47,770 nucleotides of DNA. It comes from Acidovorax defluvii (lineage in GTDB: Bacteria > Pseudomonadota > Gammaproteobacteria > Burkholderiales > Burkholderiaceae_C). Location of the stretch: contig QLTU01000026.1 of assembly GCA_003268905.1 (NCBI GenBank), forward strand, positions 1 to 47,770. Reading direction: 5' to 3'. Under the pieces are notes generated by a model. The model did not search any database. It saw nothing but the letters and a program-made list of their open reading frames with translations, and was not told where the DNA came from. Made by a program: the position numbers and the translations under genes. Positions 8,718-17,693 of this stretch are shown piece after piece. How positions within the stretch are numbered: position 1 is the first letter of the stretch; each line of letters opens with the position of its first letter.

Positions 8718-8869
8718 GCAGTATTTCTGTTGGGGCGATGAACGATGCCGTGGGGGGGGCTCACGCGCGGGTGGGGGTGTTCACAAGGAGGTCCCACCTT
8801 AGCCCAAACACATGTCATGCTTTGCAACTAAGCCGATGCGGGACGTCCCCGGTGGATATGTATGCTATA

Positions 8870-8915
8870 TAAAACATAGCTGCTTGCGCTTATCCAGTAA
8901 GGGCTATAGGCCTAT
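8870..8915 (-). repeat. Interspersed palindromic repeat, copy 1 (reverse orientation)
   Basis: The bases contain ATAGCTGCTTGCGCTTAT, then CCAGTAAGGGCTATAGGCC. This is the reverse complement of the element seen at six other places in the window, whose core is AGCGCTTAT-NNN-TAAGCGCT followed by AGCAGCTAT. It lies in the 262-base gap between the P-ATPase start and the rlhA end, which holds no gene. The A+T-rich flanks are also typical of the other copies. Confidence 0.7.
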
Positions 8916-8979
8916 TTGACCAATAAATTTGGCCCGCTGGACCCGCATGGCCCATTCAGCTATTGCGCGGTCACGGTCG

Positions 8980-10983
8980 TCAGGGAGCCTTGTGGGGCCT
9001 GGTCTTGTAGAAGGCAACCGGCGCTTCGGGCACTTGCTGGAGCACGGCGCGCTTGATCTTGCCTATGACATGCATCTCGCAAGGCTTGCAATCGAAGCGC
9101 AAAGTGAGCTTTTCCTTGCCATTGATCAGTTGCAAGGGCTCGGCCCGAATGGTGCCCTGCACGCCCGTGACGCCCTTGGCCTGCTGGGGGCAAAGGCTCA
9201 TCGAATAGCGCACGCAGTGCTTGGTGATCATGAGGCTGACCTCGCCTTCCTCCTCATGCGCCTCGTAGGCCGCAGCGATCACCTTTACACCATGGCGCAC
9301 GTAAAAATCGTGTGCCTTGTGGTTGAACACGTTGCCCAGAAAGCTCAGCGTGTCTTCGGGGTAGGGCGCGGGCGGCTCCACCGGGGCGGCGCGCGGCAAG
9401 CGTACAAAGCCCTTGCTGCGCGATGCCTCCAGGTCGCTGAGCGCCTCGCGGCGCAAGGCGTTGAGCGCCGAGGCGGGCACAAACCAGGGCTGCGAGAGCT
9501 GCAGGGCAATGTCGTTGACTGCAAAAATCGTGGCGCCAAACCGGCCCAGCTGCTCGCGCAGGCTGGCTTCGGCCCGGGCGGCATCGGTGGCGCTTTGGTG
9601 GACGTGCTGAATGCGCGCGCTGCCCGTGTAGCCGTCTTCGTCGGTCAGCGTGAGGGCCAGGCCGCCGGGTTGCTCAGCCAGCTGCACCCACAGGCCGATG
9701 CGCCGGTCGCTCGATTTTTTGTCGAGCACGCGCACCCAGTCCATGTCGCGGTTGCGGTTGATCTCGGTGCCCTTGCGCAGGTCTTTGAAGCCCTCCATCG
9801 GGTCTTTGGGAAACACGCGCCACTGCGTGGTGCTGCGCGGCGAGGCCGGCTCGGCCCGGTTGATGGCCATGCCCACCAGCTCCTTGTGCAGGTCGTAGTA
9901 GCACAGGCCGTCGCCGTTGTGCAGGATGGTGGCGGGGTTGCTCACTTCCAGCTCCACAAAGTCGGGGCCTACCTTGGTGACCCAGCCAATGGCCTGGCCG
10001 GGGTTTTTGGGGGTGTCAAAGGCGCCGATGTCTTCCTTGCGGCCGTTCACAAAGTAGTCGGTGAACTCGCGGTTGAAGTTTTGCAGCGGGTCGGGCGTGA
10101 ACGTGAAGGTGGTGCTCCCGCTGGACGAGCGCGACAGTGGGTGGCCCGAGGCCTCGCGTTCTTCGATGATCTCGTCCAGCAGCGTGCGGTAGTGGGCGGT
10201 GATGTTCTTCACATAGCCCATGTCCTTGTAGCGCCCCTCGATCTTGAAGCTGCGCACGCCCGCGTCGATGAGCGCGCGCAGGTTGTCGCTCTGGTTGTTG
10301 TCTTTCATCGAGAGCACATGCTTGTCGTGCGCGATGAAGCGGCCTTGCGCGTCGGTCACCTGGTAGGGCAGGCGGCAGGCCTGGCTGCAATCGCCCCGGT
10401 TGGCACTGCGGCCCGTTTGCGCGTGGCTGATGTTGCACTGGCCGCTGTAGGCCACACACAGCGCACCGTGGATGAAGAACTCGATGTTGGCGCGGCCGGG
10501 GGCATCGACCGGGCCCAGCGCCTTGTGCACGGCGGCAATCTGCTGCACCGTGAGTTCACGCGCCAGCACGATTTGCGACAGGCCTGCGTCCTGCAGAAAA
10601 CGCGCTTTTTCGGGTGTGCGAATGTCGGTCTGGGTGCTGGCGTGCAGCTGGATGGGGGGCAGGTCGATCTCCAGGAGGCCCATGTCCTGGATGATGAGCG
10701 CATCGGCACCCGCCTCGTACACCTGCCAGGCCATGCGGCGCGCTGCCTCCAGCTCGTCATCGCGCAAGATGGTGTTGAGCGTGATGAAAATGCGGGTGTT
10801 GAAGCGGTGCGCGTGTGCAATCAGGCGCTCCAGATCGCGGATGTCATTGCCCGCGCCGGCACGGGCGCCAAAGGCGGGGCCACCGATGTACACGGCATCG
10901 GCGCCGTGGTTGACGGCCTCGATGCCGATGTCGGCGTCGCGGGCGGGGGAGAGCAGTTCGATCTGGTGGGGCAGCAAAGACAT
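8980..10983 (-). CDS. rlhA: U32-family 23S rRNA C2501 hydroxylation protein, RlhA type
   Basis: This 667-residue protein closely resembles E. coli RlhA (YdcP), which is required for 5-hydroxycytidine at position 2501 of 23S rRNA. It starts with ELLSPARDADIGIEAVNHGA and has the U32 signature with four cysteines that bind an iron-sulfur cluster in the family: C176 and C183 in ALCVAYSGQCNISH, and C199 and C203 in GDCSQACRLPY. The long C-terminal part, with HCVRYSMSLCPQQAKG and FDCKPCEMHVIGKIK, separates it from the shorter TrhP/YegQ. I placed the start at the ATG at 10981-10983 because the family begins there; the open frame continues upstream only as an antisense shadow of the neighbouring gene. 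It is divergent from the livK-type gene with 258 bases between them. Confidence 0.92.
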   Translation of the reverse strand: MSLLPHQIELLSPARDADIGIEAVNHGADAVYIGGPAFGARAGAGNDIRDLERLIAHAHRFNTRIFITLNTILRDDELEAARRMAWQVYEAGADALIIQDMGLLEIDLPPIQLHASTQTDIRTPEKARFLQDAGLSQIVLARELTVQQIAAVHKALGPVDAPGRANIEFFIHGALCVAYSGQCNISHAQTGRSANRGDCSQACRLPYQVTDAQGRFIAHDKHVLSMKDNNQSDNLRALIDAGVRSFKIEGRYKDMGYVKNITAHYRTLLDEIIEEREASGHPLSRSSSGSTTFTFTPDPLQNFNREFTDYFVNGRKEDIGAFDTPKNPGQAIGWVTKVGPDFVELEVSNPATILHNGDGLCYYDLHKELVGMAINRAEPASPRSTTQWRVFPKDPMEGFKDLRKGTEINRNRDMDWVRVLDKKSSDRRIGLWVQLAEQPGGLALTLTDEDGYTGSARIQHVHQSATDAARAEASLREQLGRFGATIFAVNDIALQLSQPWFVPASALNALRREALSDLEASRSKGFVRLPRAAPVEPPAPYPEDTLSFLGNVFNHKAHDFYVRHGVKVIAAAYEAHEEEGEVSLMITKHCVRYSMSLCPQQAKGVTGVQGTIRAEPLQLINGKEKLTLRFDCKPCEMHVIGKIKRAVLQQVPEAPVAFYKTRPHKAP

Positions 10984-11241
10984 GGGGCAATTATCCCAGC
11001 GCCGGTTGCCGGGCGTGGCGGCCGGCACGCACAGGCTTGAGGTACTGCTGGCCGTGACTGCGACAGACGCTGCAGGTGAGCCCTTTGCAACCGACAAATC
11101 CATAAGCGAAATTAATTCACCAGAAAAATCCATGCTTGTTTGCCCATGCTGTGGCTGCGGCCAGACACGGGCGTACGATGCGGGGTTTTGCGCCCCTGTG
11201 GGGTGCTGTTTTTCTTCAATATTGATGGAAATGGAGCCGTG

Positions 11242-12390
11242 ATGTCTGCTTACCGCCTGCGTTTTTCCCTGCAATGGACGGCCGCTGCCGCCCTCGCCGT
11301 GGCCTGTGGCGCCACGCTGGCCCAGGACGTGCAAACCGTCAAGATCGGCCACGCTGGCCCCATATCGGGTGGCATTGCCCACATCGGCAAAGACACCGAA
11401 AACGGTGTGCGCATGGCGGTGGACGACCTGAACACGCAGAACCTGGTCATTGGTGGCAAAAAGATCAAGTTCGTGATCGCCGCCGAGGACGACGCCGGTG
11501 ACCCGCGCCAGGCCACCGCCGTGGCACAAAAGTTGTGCGACCAGAAGGTGGCCGGTGTAGTGGGCCACCTGCAGTCGGGCACGTCCATTCCCGCATCGTC
11601 GATCTATGACAAGTGTGATCTGCCACACATCACGGCATCGGCTTCCAACCCCGACCTGACCAAGCCCGGCTACAAGACGTCTTTCCGCCTCATTGCCAAT
11701 GACAACGCCCTGGGCGCGGCGCTGGCCCTGTTTGCGGCAGATGCCCTCAAACTCAAGAGCGTGGCCATCATTGACGACCGCACGGCCTACGGCCAGGGCG
11801 TGGCCTCGGTGTTCAAGGCCACGGCGCTGCAAAAAGGCCTGAAGGTGGTGGCAGAGGAGTTCACCAACGACAAGGCCACGGACTTCATGGCCATTCTCAC
11901 GGCCATCAAGAACAAGAAGCCCGACGCCATCTTTTACGGCGGCCTCGATGCACAGGCGGGCCCCATGCTGCGCCAGATGGAGCAACTGGGCCTGGGCGAC
12001 GTGAAGTATTTCGGCGGCGATGCCCTGTGCACGCCCAAGCTGCCCGAGTTGGCCGGCAAGTCGCCAGCTGTCAAGAATGTGACCTGTGCCACCGGTGGCG
12101 CATCGGTGGACAAGATGCAGGGCGGCGCCGATTGGAAGAAGCGTTACGACGCCAAGTTCCCCGGCCAGTTCCAGATCTACAGCCCCTATGCCTACGACGC
12201 CGCCATGGTGCTGGTGGATGCCATGAAGCGCGCCAACTCGGTGGACCCGCTGGTCTTCGGCCCTTTCCTGAGCAAGACCCAGTACAAGGGTGTGACGGCC
12301 AACATCAGCTTCATTGCCAAGGGTGAGCTGGCGGCGCCTGCTGTCACGCTTTATACCTACAAGGATGGCACCCGCGTTCCGCTGAACTGA
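11242..12390 (+). CDS. Branched-chain amino acid ABC transporter, periplasmic binding protein (LivJ/LivK type)
   Basis: This 382-residue periplasmic solute-binding protein has a signal peptide (MSAYRLRFSLQWTAAAALAVACGATLAQ, cleavage after LAQ). The mature fold begins VKIGHAGPISGGIAHIGKDTENG, the typical type-I LIV-binding start, followed by AAEDDAGDPRQAT and a late IYSPYAYDAAMVLVDAMKR. No permease or ATPase genes are beside it, so it is an orphan binding protein or serves a transporter elsewhere. The ATG at 11242 has GGAG nine bases upstream. The upstream 258 bases, shared with rlhA, are A+T-rich at 11090-11140 and probably hold both promoters. The exact ligand (Leu/Ile/Val or another amide or acid) is not determinable here. 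Confidence 0.92.
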   Translation: MSAYRLRFSLQWTAAAALAVACGATLAQDVQTVKIGHAGPISGGIAHIGKDTENGVRMAVDDLNTQNLVIGGKKIKFVIAAEDDAGDPRQATAVAQKLCDQKVAGVVGHLQSGTSIPASSIYDKCDLPHITASASNPDLTKPGYKTSFRLIANDNALGAALALFAADALKLKSVAIIDDRTAYGQGVASVFKATALQKGLKVVAEEFTNDKATDFMAILTAIKNKKPDAIFYGGLDAQAGPMLRQMEQLGLGDVKYFGGDALCTPKLPELAGKSPAVKNVTCATGGASVDKMQGGADWKKRYDAKFPGQFQIYSPYAYDAAMVLVDAMKRANSVDPLVFGPFLSKTQYKGVTANISFIAKGELAAPAVTLYTYKDGTRVPLN

Positions 12391-12437
12391 TACAGGCTGG
12401 ATACAGAGCAGAGCAGAGCAGGGCATCGCGGCGCGGG

Positions 12438-12452
12438 CCGGGCCCTGCCCGG
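12438..12452 (+). terminator. GC-rich hairpin after the binding-protein gene (possible terminator)
   Basis: A perfect 6-bp stem CCGGGC-CCT-GCCCGG lies 48 bases after the stop codon. There is no T run, so it is at best a weak or rho-dependent stop. A short AGAGC tandem (12405-12420) precedes it. Confidence 0.3.
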
Positions 12453-12516
12453 GGCGTGCGGGTGAACGGGGGGGCCTTGCGGCAAAAACCACGGATTTGC
12501 CACTACAGTGGGGCCC

Positions 12517-13158
12517 ATGTATCTGCCGCCCCAGTTTCATTCACACGACCCGGCCCATGCCCGCGCCCTGATGCGCGAGCACCCGCTGGCCAGCCTGGTG
12601 TCCACCGACGATGAAGGGTTTCCCTTCGTCACCCACCTGCCGCTGCATGTGCAGGAGCGGGGCGACACGCTGGTGCTGCTGGGCCATTGCGCCCGGCCCA
12701 ACCCGCACTGGCGCTATCTGCAGGCGCGGCGCGAGGCGCTGGTGACTTTCATGGGGCCGCAGGCCTACCTTTCGCCGTCGGTGTATCCGGATCTGGCCCG
12801 GGTGCCCACCTGGAACTATCTGGCCGTTCACTGCCGCGTGCAGGCCCGTCTGATTGAGGAACCCGCTGCCAAGGATGCGCTGCTCAAGCAGCTGATTGGC
12901 GACCACGAGCCGCCCTATGCGGCCCAGTGGCGCGGCCTGGGCGAAGCGTTTGCGCACAAGATGCTGGCGGGCATCGTGGCGTTTGAGCTGGAGGTGGTGG
13001 AGCTGCAGTGCAAGCTCAAGCTCAACCAGCACCGGCGTGAATCCCATGCCGCCATGTACGCACAGTACCGGCAAGGCGATCCCGATGCCCAGGCGCTGGC
13101 GCAATGGATGGAACGGCTGGGCATGGTGCCCGAGTCTGCAAACAACCCGGAGGTCTGA
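12517..13158 (+). CDS. FMN-binding negative transcriptional regulator, PaiB type
   Basis: This 213-residue cytoplasmic protein of the PaiB family has a split-barrel flavin-binding fold. It begins MYLPPQFHSHDPAHARALMREHPLASLVS. It has VPTWNYLAVHCRVQARLI in the middle and the conserved KLNQHRRES near the C-terminus. Length and motifs match PaiB, which in Bacillus represses sporulation and protease genes; in proteobacteria the role is not defined. The ATG at 12517 is preferred to one nine bases earlier because it matches the family start MY(L/V)P. The next gene starts one base after its TGA, so the two are translationally coupled. Confidence 0.88.
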   Translation: MYLPPQFHSHDPAHARALMREHPLASLVSTDDEGFPFVTHLPLHVQERGDTLVLLGHCARPNPHWRYLQARREALVTFMGPQAYLSPSVYPDLARVPTWNYLAVHCRVQARLIEEPAAKDALLKQLIGDHEPPYAAQWRGLGEAFAHKMLAGIVAFELEVVELQCKLKLNQHRRESHAAMYAQYRQGDPDAQALAQWMERLGMVPESANNPEV

Positions 13159-13159
13159 C

Positions 13160-13411
13160 ATGCGTGGAGTATTTGGATTGGTGGGCCTGGTGGTGGCGCT
13201 GGCCATTGTGGGTGTTCTGGCCAAGAAGCAACTGGCGTCCACCCGCACGCCGGTGCCTTCGTTGCAACAGCCTGCCGCGTCAAGCGGCGCTGGCACCCCG
13301 GCGCCGACGGGCACTGTGCGCGAGCAAAGCCAGCAGGTGCAGCAGCAGGTCAAGCAGCAGATGGAAGGCCTGATGCAGCAAGCCCGGCCCATGCCCGATG
13401 ATTCCAAGTAA
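13160..13411 (+). CDS. Small membrane-anchored protein of unknown function
   Basis: This 83-residue protein starts MRGVFGLVGLVVALAIVGVLAKK, a single N-terminal membrane segment. A Pro/Ala/Thr-rich stretch follows, then a Gln-rich amphipathic helix (QSQQVQQQVKQQMEGLMQQA). The layout suggests a bitopic protein with a periplasmic coiled tail. Its ATG lies one base after the paiB stop (TGACATG), and the end of paiB supplies the purine-rich GGAGG ribosome site at 13149-13153. Co-translation with paiB suggests a shared role, but I know no function for it. Confidence 0.7.
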   Translation: MRGVFGLVGLVVALAIVGVLAKKQLASTRTPVPSLQQPAASSGAGTPAPTGTVREQSQQVQQQVKQQMEGLMQQARPMPDDSK

Positions 13412-13418
13412 ATATTGA

Positions 13419-14867
<1,449 letters not shown>

Positions 14868-14939
14868 TGGCGCACGCCCCTGAGGCGACGCATCCCCCCC
14901 TTTTTCTTACGGAGCAGGCCGCTGCCTGGCCTGAACGCT

Positions 14940-15917
14940 TTGCCCCACCACCACGACCCGTCGCACTGCGAACACGACCACGGCCCCCAACACATCTACA
15001 TCTACTCGCCCGCTGGCGCCATCCGCGACAAGGCCGCGTTCAAGCGCGGCATTGCGCGCCTGAAGGCCATGGGCCACGAGGTGGAAGTGGACCCCGATGC
15101 CCAGGCCGTGCACACGCGCTTTGCCGGTGATGACGCCACGCGCCTTGCCGCCATTCACCGCGCAGCGGCCAGCGGGGCCGACGTGGCGCTGATCACGCGA
15201 GGGGCTTATGGCCTCACGCGCATCCTCCCGGGCATCCGCTACAAGGCCGTGGCCAAGGCCATCGATGGCGGCATGAAGTTTGTGGGCCTGAGCGATTTCA
15301 CGGCGTTCCAGAGTGCCGTGCTCGCGCAGACGGGCGCAGTGACCTGGGCGGGCCCCGGGTTGATCGGCGACTTTGGTGTCGAGGGCGAGCCCGACGACAT
15401 CATGCTGGCCTGCTTTGATGACCTGCTGACGGGCCACGGCGAGGGCGCTGGCTGGCGCATGGCGCGTGAAAAACCGCAAGCCGACGGCAAGCCGGCAGTG
15501 GCCGACATGTACGTGAAGAACGCCACCCTTTGGGGCGGCAACCTGGCTGTGCTGACGGGACTGGTGGGAACGCCCTATCTGCCCACGGTGCGTGGCGGCA
15601 TCCTGTTCGTGGAAGACGTGGGCGAGCACCCCTACCGCATCGAGCGCATGCTCACGCAACTGCTGCACGCGGGCATCCTGGCCCAGCAGAAGGCCGTGGT
15701 GCTGGGGCAGTTCACCAACTACAAGCTGGCGCCCCACGACAAGGGGTTCAAGCTGCAATCCGTGGTGGACTGGCTGCGCACCCAGATCAAGGCGCCCGTG
15801 CTTACCAATCTGCCATTCGGGCATGTGCAAACCAAGGTGTTGCTGCCGGTGGGGGCGAAGGTGTCGCTGTCAGTGGAAGACCGTGATGCGCTGCTGTACT
15901 GGGGACACCAGCACTGA
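14940..15917 (+). CDS. ldcA: LD-carboxypeptidase (muramoyltetrapeptide carboxypeptidase), S66 family
   Basis: This 325-residue cytoplasmic serine peptidase removes the terminal D-Ala from recycled murein tetrapeptides. It has RGAYGLTRILP, the likely nucleophile S118 in GLSDFTAF, the acid region LFVEDVGEHPYRIERM and the histidine in LPFGHVQTKVLLPVGA. The order and spacing fit the S66 Ser-Glu-His triad. No ATG is usable at the N-terminus, so a TTG at 14940 is the likely start; it gives a His-rich leader MPHHHDPSHCEHDHG before HIYIYSP. No strong ribosome site is visible next to it. It follows the TadA fusion by 72 bases. Confidence 0.88.
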   Translation: MPHHHDPSHCEHDHGPQHIYIYSPAGAIRDKAAFKRGIARLKAMGHEVEVDPDAQAVHTRFAGDDATRLAAIHRAAASGADVALITRGAYGLTRILPGIRYKAVAKAIDGGMKFVGLSDFTAFQSAVLAQTGAVTWAGPGLIGDFGVEGEPDDIMLACFDDLLTGHGEGAGWRMAREKPQADGKPAVADMYVKNATLWGGNLAVLTGLVGTPYLPTVRGGILFVEDVGEHPYRIERMLTQLLHAGILAQQKAVVLGQFTNYKLAPHDKGFKLQSVVDWLRTQIKAPVLTNLPFGHVQTKVLLPVGAKVSLSVEDRDALLYWGHQH

Positions 15918-15927
15918 TGGCAGATTA

Positions 15928-16041
15928 AGAGCGGCTAACAAAACTCTTCTGGCGTCGTTGCAGCGTCTTGTCGTACTACTCGTACTGCCTGCGACGCTGC
16001 GCCTAGCCAGAACCGCTTCGCTGAGTTTTGTTAGCCGCTCT
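15928..16041. repeat. Large imperfect inverted repeat with 19-bp perfect arms
   Basis: The left arm AGAGCGGCTAACAAAACTC (15928-15946) is the exact reverse complement of the bases at 16023-16041. Inside the arms TTCTGGC pairs again with GCCAGAA after a bulge, and GCAGCGTC pairs with GACGCTGC. The 114 bases can therefore fold into a long interrupted hairpin. The right arm overlaps the last codon and stop of the unknown gene at 16040-16387. It has no coding potential and looks like a dispersed miniature palindromic element. It may end both convergent transcripts. Confidence 0.85.
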
Positions 16042-16387
16042 AAAGATTAGCGGGCCTGGATGCCCCGCCCAGCGTGCGGGGCAGCTGCCCCTGAAACAGC
16101 GGTGTCAATTGGGTCAGCGTGGCATTGGCGACGGCCTCGCCCCGCAGCGGCACCAGCATGGCGCGCAAATCCATGCGCAGGTACCACAGCGCTTCGATAT
16201 CGCTCGCGTAGCGCAGGCGCATGTTCATGCGGGCGACTTCGCTGCCACCGAGGCCCACCAGGCACTGGATCATCGCGTAGCGAACTTCTTCGAGACCATG
16301 GTTGCGCACCCATGAAGTCGACGCAGGAGCATCGCGGCCCAGCAGGCCGTGCAGACTGTTGCGAAGATTGGGTTTGTTCCAGCGCAT
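16040..16387 (-). CDS. Conserved-looking protein of unknown function
   Basis: This 115-residue protein is probably cytoplasmic. It begins MRWNKPNLRNSLHGLLGRDA and has a helical, Arg/Leu-rich middle (RLRYASDIEALWYLRMDLRAML) and a C-terminus SRPANL. There is no signal peptide or membrane segment. I do not recognise a domain. Codon use looks like the neighbours, which supports a real gene. The stop lies inside the right arm of the inverted repeat, so the last residues come from the repeat. The 275 bases upstream to the cyclase gene hold no gene on either strand that I can support; they contain T-rich runs (16500-16530) and presumably the divergent promoters. Confidence 0.6.
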   Translation of the reverse strand: MRWNKPNLRNSLHGLLGRDAPASTSWVRNHGLEEVRYAMIQCLVGLGGSEVARMNMRLRYASDIEALWYLRMDLRAMLVPLRGEAVANATLTQLTPLFQGQLPRTLGGASRPANL

Positions 16388-16662
16388 GAAGAAATGGCAG
16401 GCTGTCTGCGAGTGGCAGAACGGGCCAAGTTACGCGGGAGCAAGGCGGCGCGCAAGGGGTGTGCTCCTCTTTTTGCAGAAAGACAACACGCCACGGCCAC
16501 TTTTTTCCACTTTACACGGGGTGGGGCTTTTTTGGTGGGGGGCGCAAGAGGCTGGACGGGCGATGGTTGGATTTTTGCGAACGACCGTGTCATTTAGCGC
16601 GTGCGCTGCAGCAGGGCTTGCACTAAACTGATCTGGTTAAAGGCAATAAAGGGCGTGAGTTC

Positions 16663-17592
16663 ATGAGTGTTCTGTCGACGGTCGTGTTTGCGGATATTTC
16701 AGGCAGCGCGTCGTTGTATGAAACCCTTGGCAATGAACGAGCCACCGAGGCCGTCACCCAGGTCACCCAGTGGATTGGCGGCACCATCGAAGCCCATCGC
16801 GGCCGCATCGTGAAGAATCTGGGCGACGGTGTACTGGGAATTTTCGGAGACGCGGCAAGCGCTGTCTCGGCCGCTGCGGCCATGCTGCGCGGACACCAGG
16901 AACGACTGAGCCGATGGCCCCTGCCGCTGCGCATGAATATCCGCGTGGGCGTGGCCAGCGGCGATGTGGTGGATGTGGACGGAGATTGCTATGGCGATGC
17001 CGTGAATGTCGCTTCCCGATTGTGTGAGCGCGCCGGGCCCGCAGAAATCTGGGCCACGGAAGCCGCGGTGCTGCTGTCGGGCGCCGCACCCTCGGTGTGG
17101 TACCGCAAGCTGGGCACGATGGGAATTCGCGGCAAATCCGAAAAACTGATGCTCTACCAGGTGGAGTGGCGTGAAAACGAAGATCCCGACTCGTTGACCA
17201 TGCAGGCCGCGCTGGTCAGCCAGTTCGCACCCGTGGACTCGGTCCTGGGGCAGATCCAGTTTTCGTGGCACGGCGTCGACCTGTCCTTCACCTCTGCCGA
17301 GGCACCCGTGCACATTGGCCGCGCCACCGATGCGCGCGTGTGCATCAACGACCCCCGCGTTTCACGGCTGCACGCGCGCATCGATTGGCGCGGCAGCGGC
17401 TTTGTGCTGACCGACATGAGCAGCTTTGGCACCTGGGTGCGCTTTGATGGCAGCGATGTCCCCGTGCAACTGCGCCGCGATGCCTGCAACCTGCATGGCA
17501 CCGGCGAGATGGCGCTGGGGGTTTCGTTTGCTGATTCGAGTGCTCCCGTCGTCAAATTCCAGGTGGCCGGAGGCTGCGCGCACCTCGGTTGA
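16663..17592 (+). CDS. Class III adenylate/guanylate cyclase with C-terminal FHA domain
   Basis: This is a 309-residue soluble protein. The cyclase domain (about 1-170) has the metal-binding aspartates D11 (VFADISGSASLYE) and D55 (LGDGVLGIF), and GDAVNVASRLCE with the Asn and Arg used in catalysis. After a linker, residues about 205-285 form a forkhead-associated domain: HIGRATDARVCIND, then PRVSRLHARIDW with the Arg, Ser and His that bind phosphothreonine, then SSFGTWVRF. It therefore probably makes a cyclic nucleotide in response to, or at the site of, a phosphorylated partner. No Ser/Thr kinase is in the window. The start at 16663 has AAAGGGCGTGAG upstream. It lies 101 bases before the penicillin acylase gene. 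Confidence 0.9.
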   Translation: MSVLSTVVFADISGSASLYETLGNERATEAVTQVTQWIGGTIEAHRGRIVKNLGDGVLGIFGDAASAVSAAAAMLRGHQERLSRWPLPLRMNIRVGVASGDVVDVDGDCYGDAVNVASRLCERAGPAEIWATEAAVLLSGAAPSVWYRKLGTMGIRGKSEKLMLYQVEWRENEDPDSLTMQAALVSQFAPVDSVLGQIQFSWHGVDLSFTSAEAPVHIGRATDARVCINDPRVSRLHARIDWRGSGFVLTDMSSFGTWVRFDGSDVPVQLRRDACNLHGTGEMALGVSFADSSAPVVKFQVAGGCAHLG

Positions 17593-17693
17593 TTGCCCGC
17601 GCGCCCCGCGCCATGCGCTGGCAAAGGGTCGGGTCACACCGCACCGGCCAGGGCAGCGCCCATTTCCATCAAAAGCTTGAGGAGACATACACC

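Noticed and set aside
8785..8791. Perfect AGGAGG on the plus strand
   Set aside because: No gene starts after it on that strand within a usable distance; coincidence in the P-ATPase upstream region.
8929..11040. 700-codon plus-strand open frame over rlhA
   Set aside because: Its translation is low-complexity and Ala/His/Gly-rich, without motifs, and it lies opposite a clearly conserved gene.
10984..12540. Long minus-strand open frame continuing upstream of rlhA
   Set aside because: It is the antisense of the binding-protein gene, created by high-GC codon bias. The RlhA family starts at 10983.
16270..16593. 107-codon minus-strand frame upstream of the unknown 115-residue gene
   Set aside because: It overlaps that gene in another frame, and its composition (Lys/Pro/Ala with no domain) is not protein-like for this genome.
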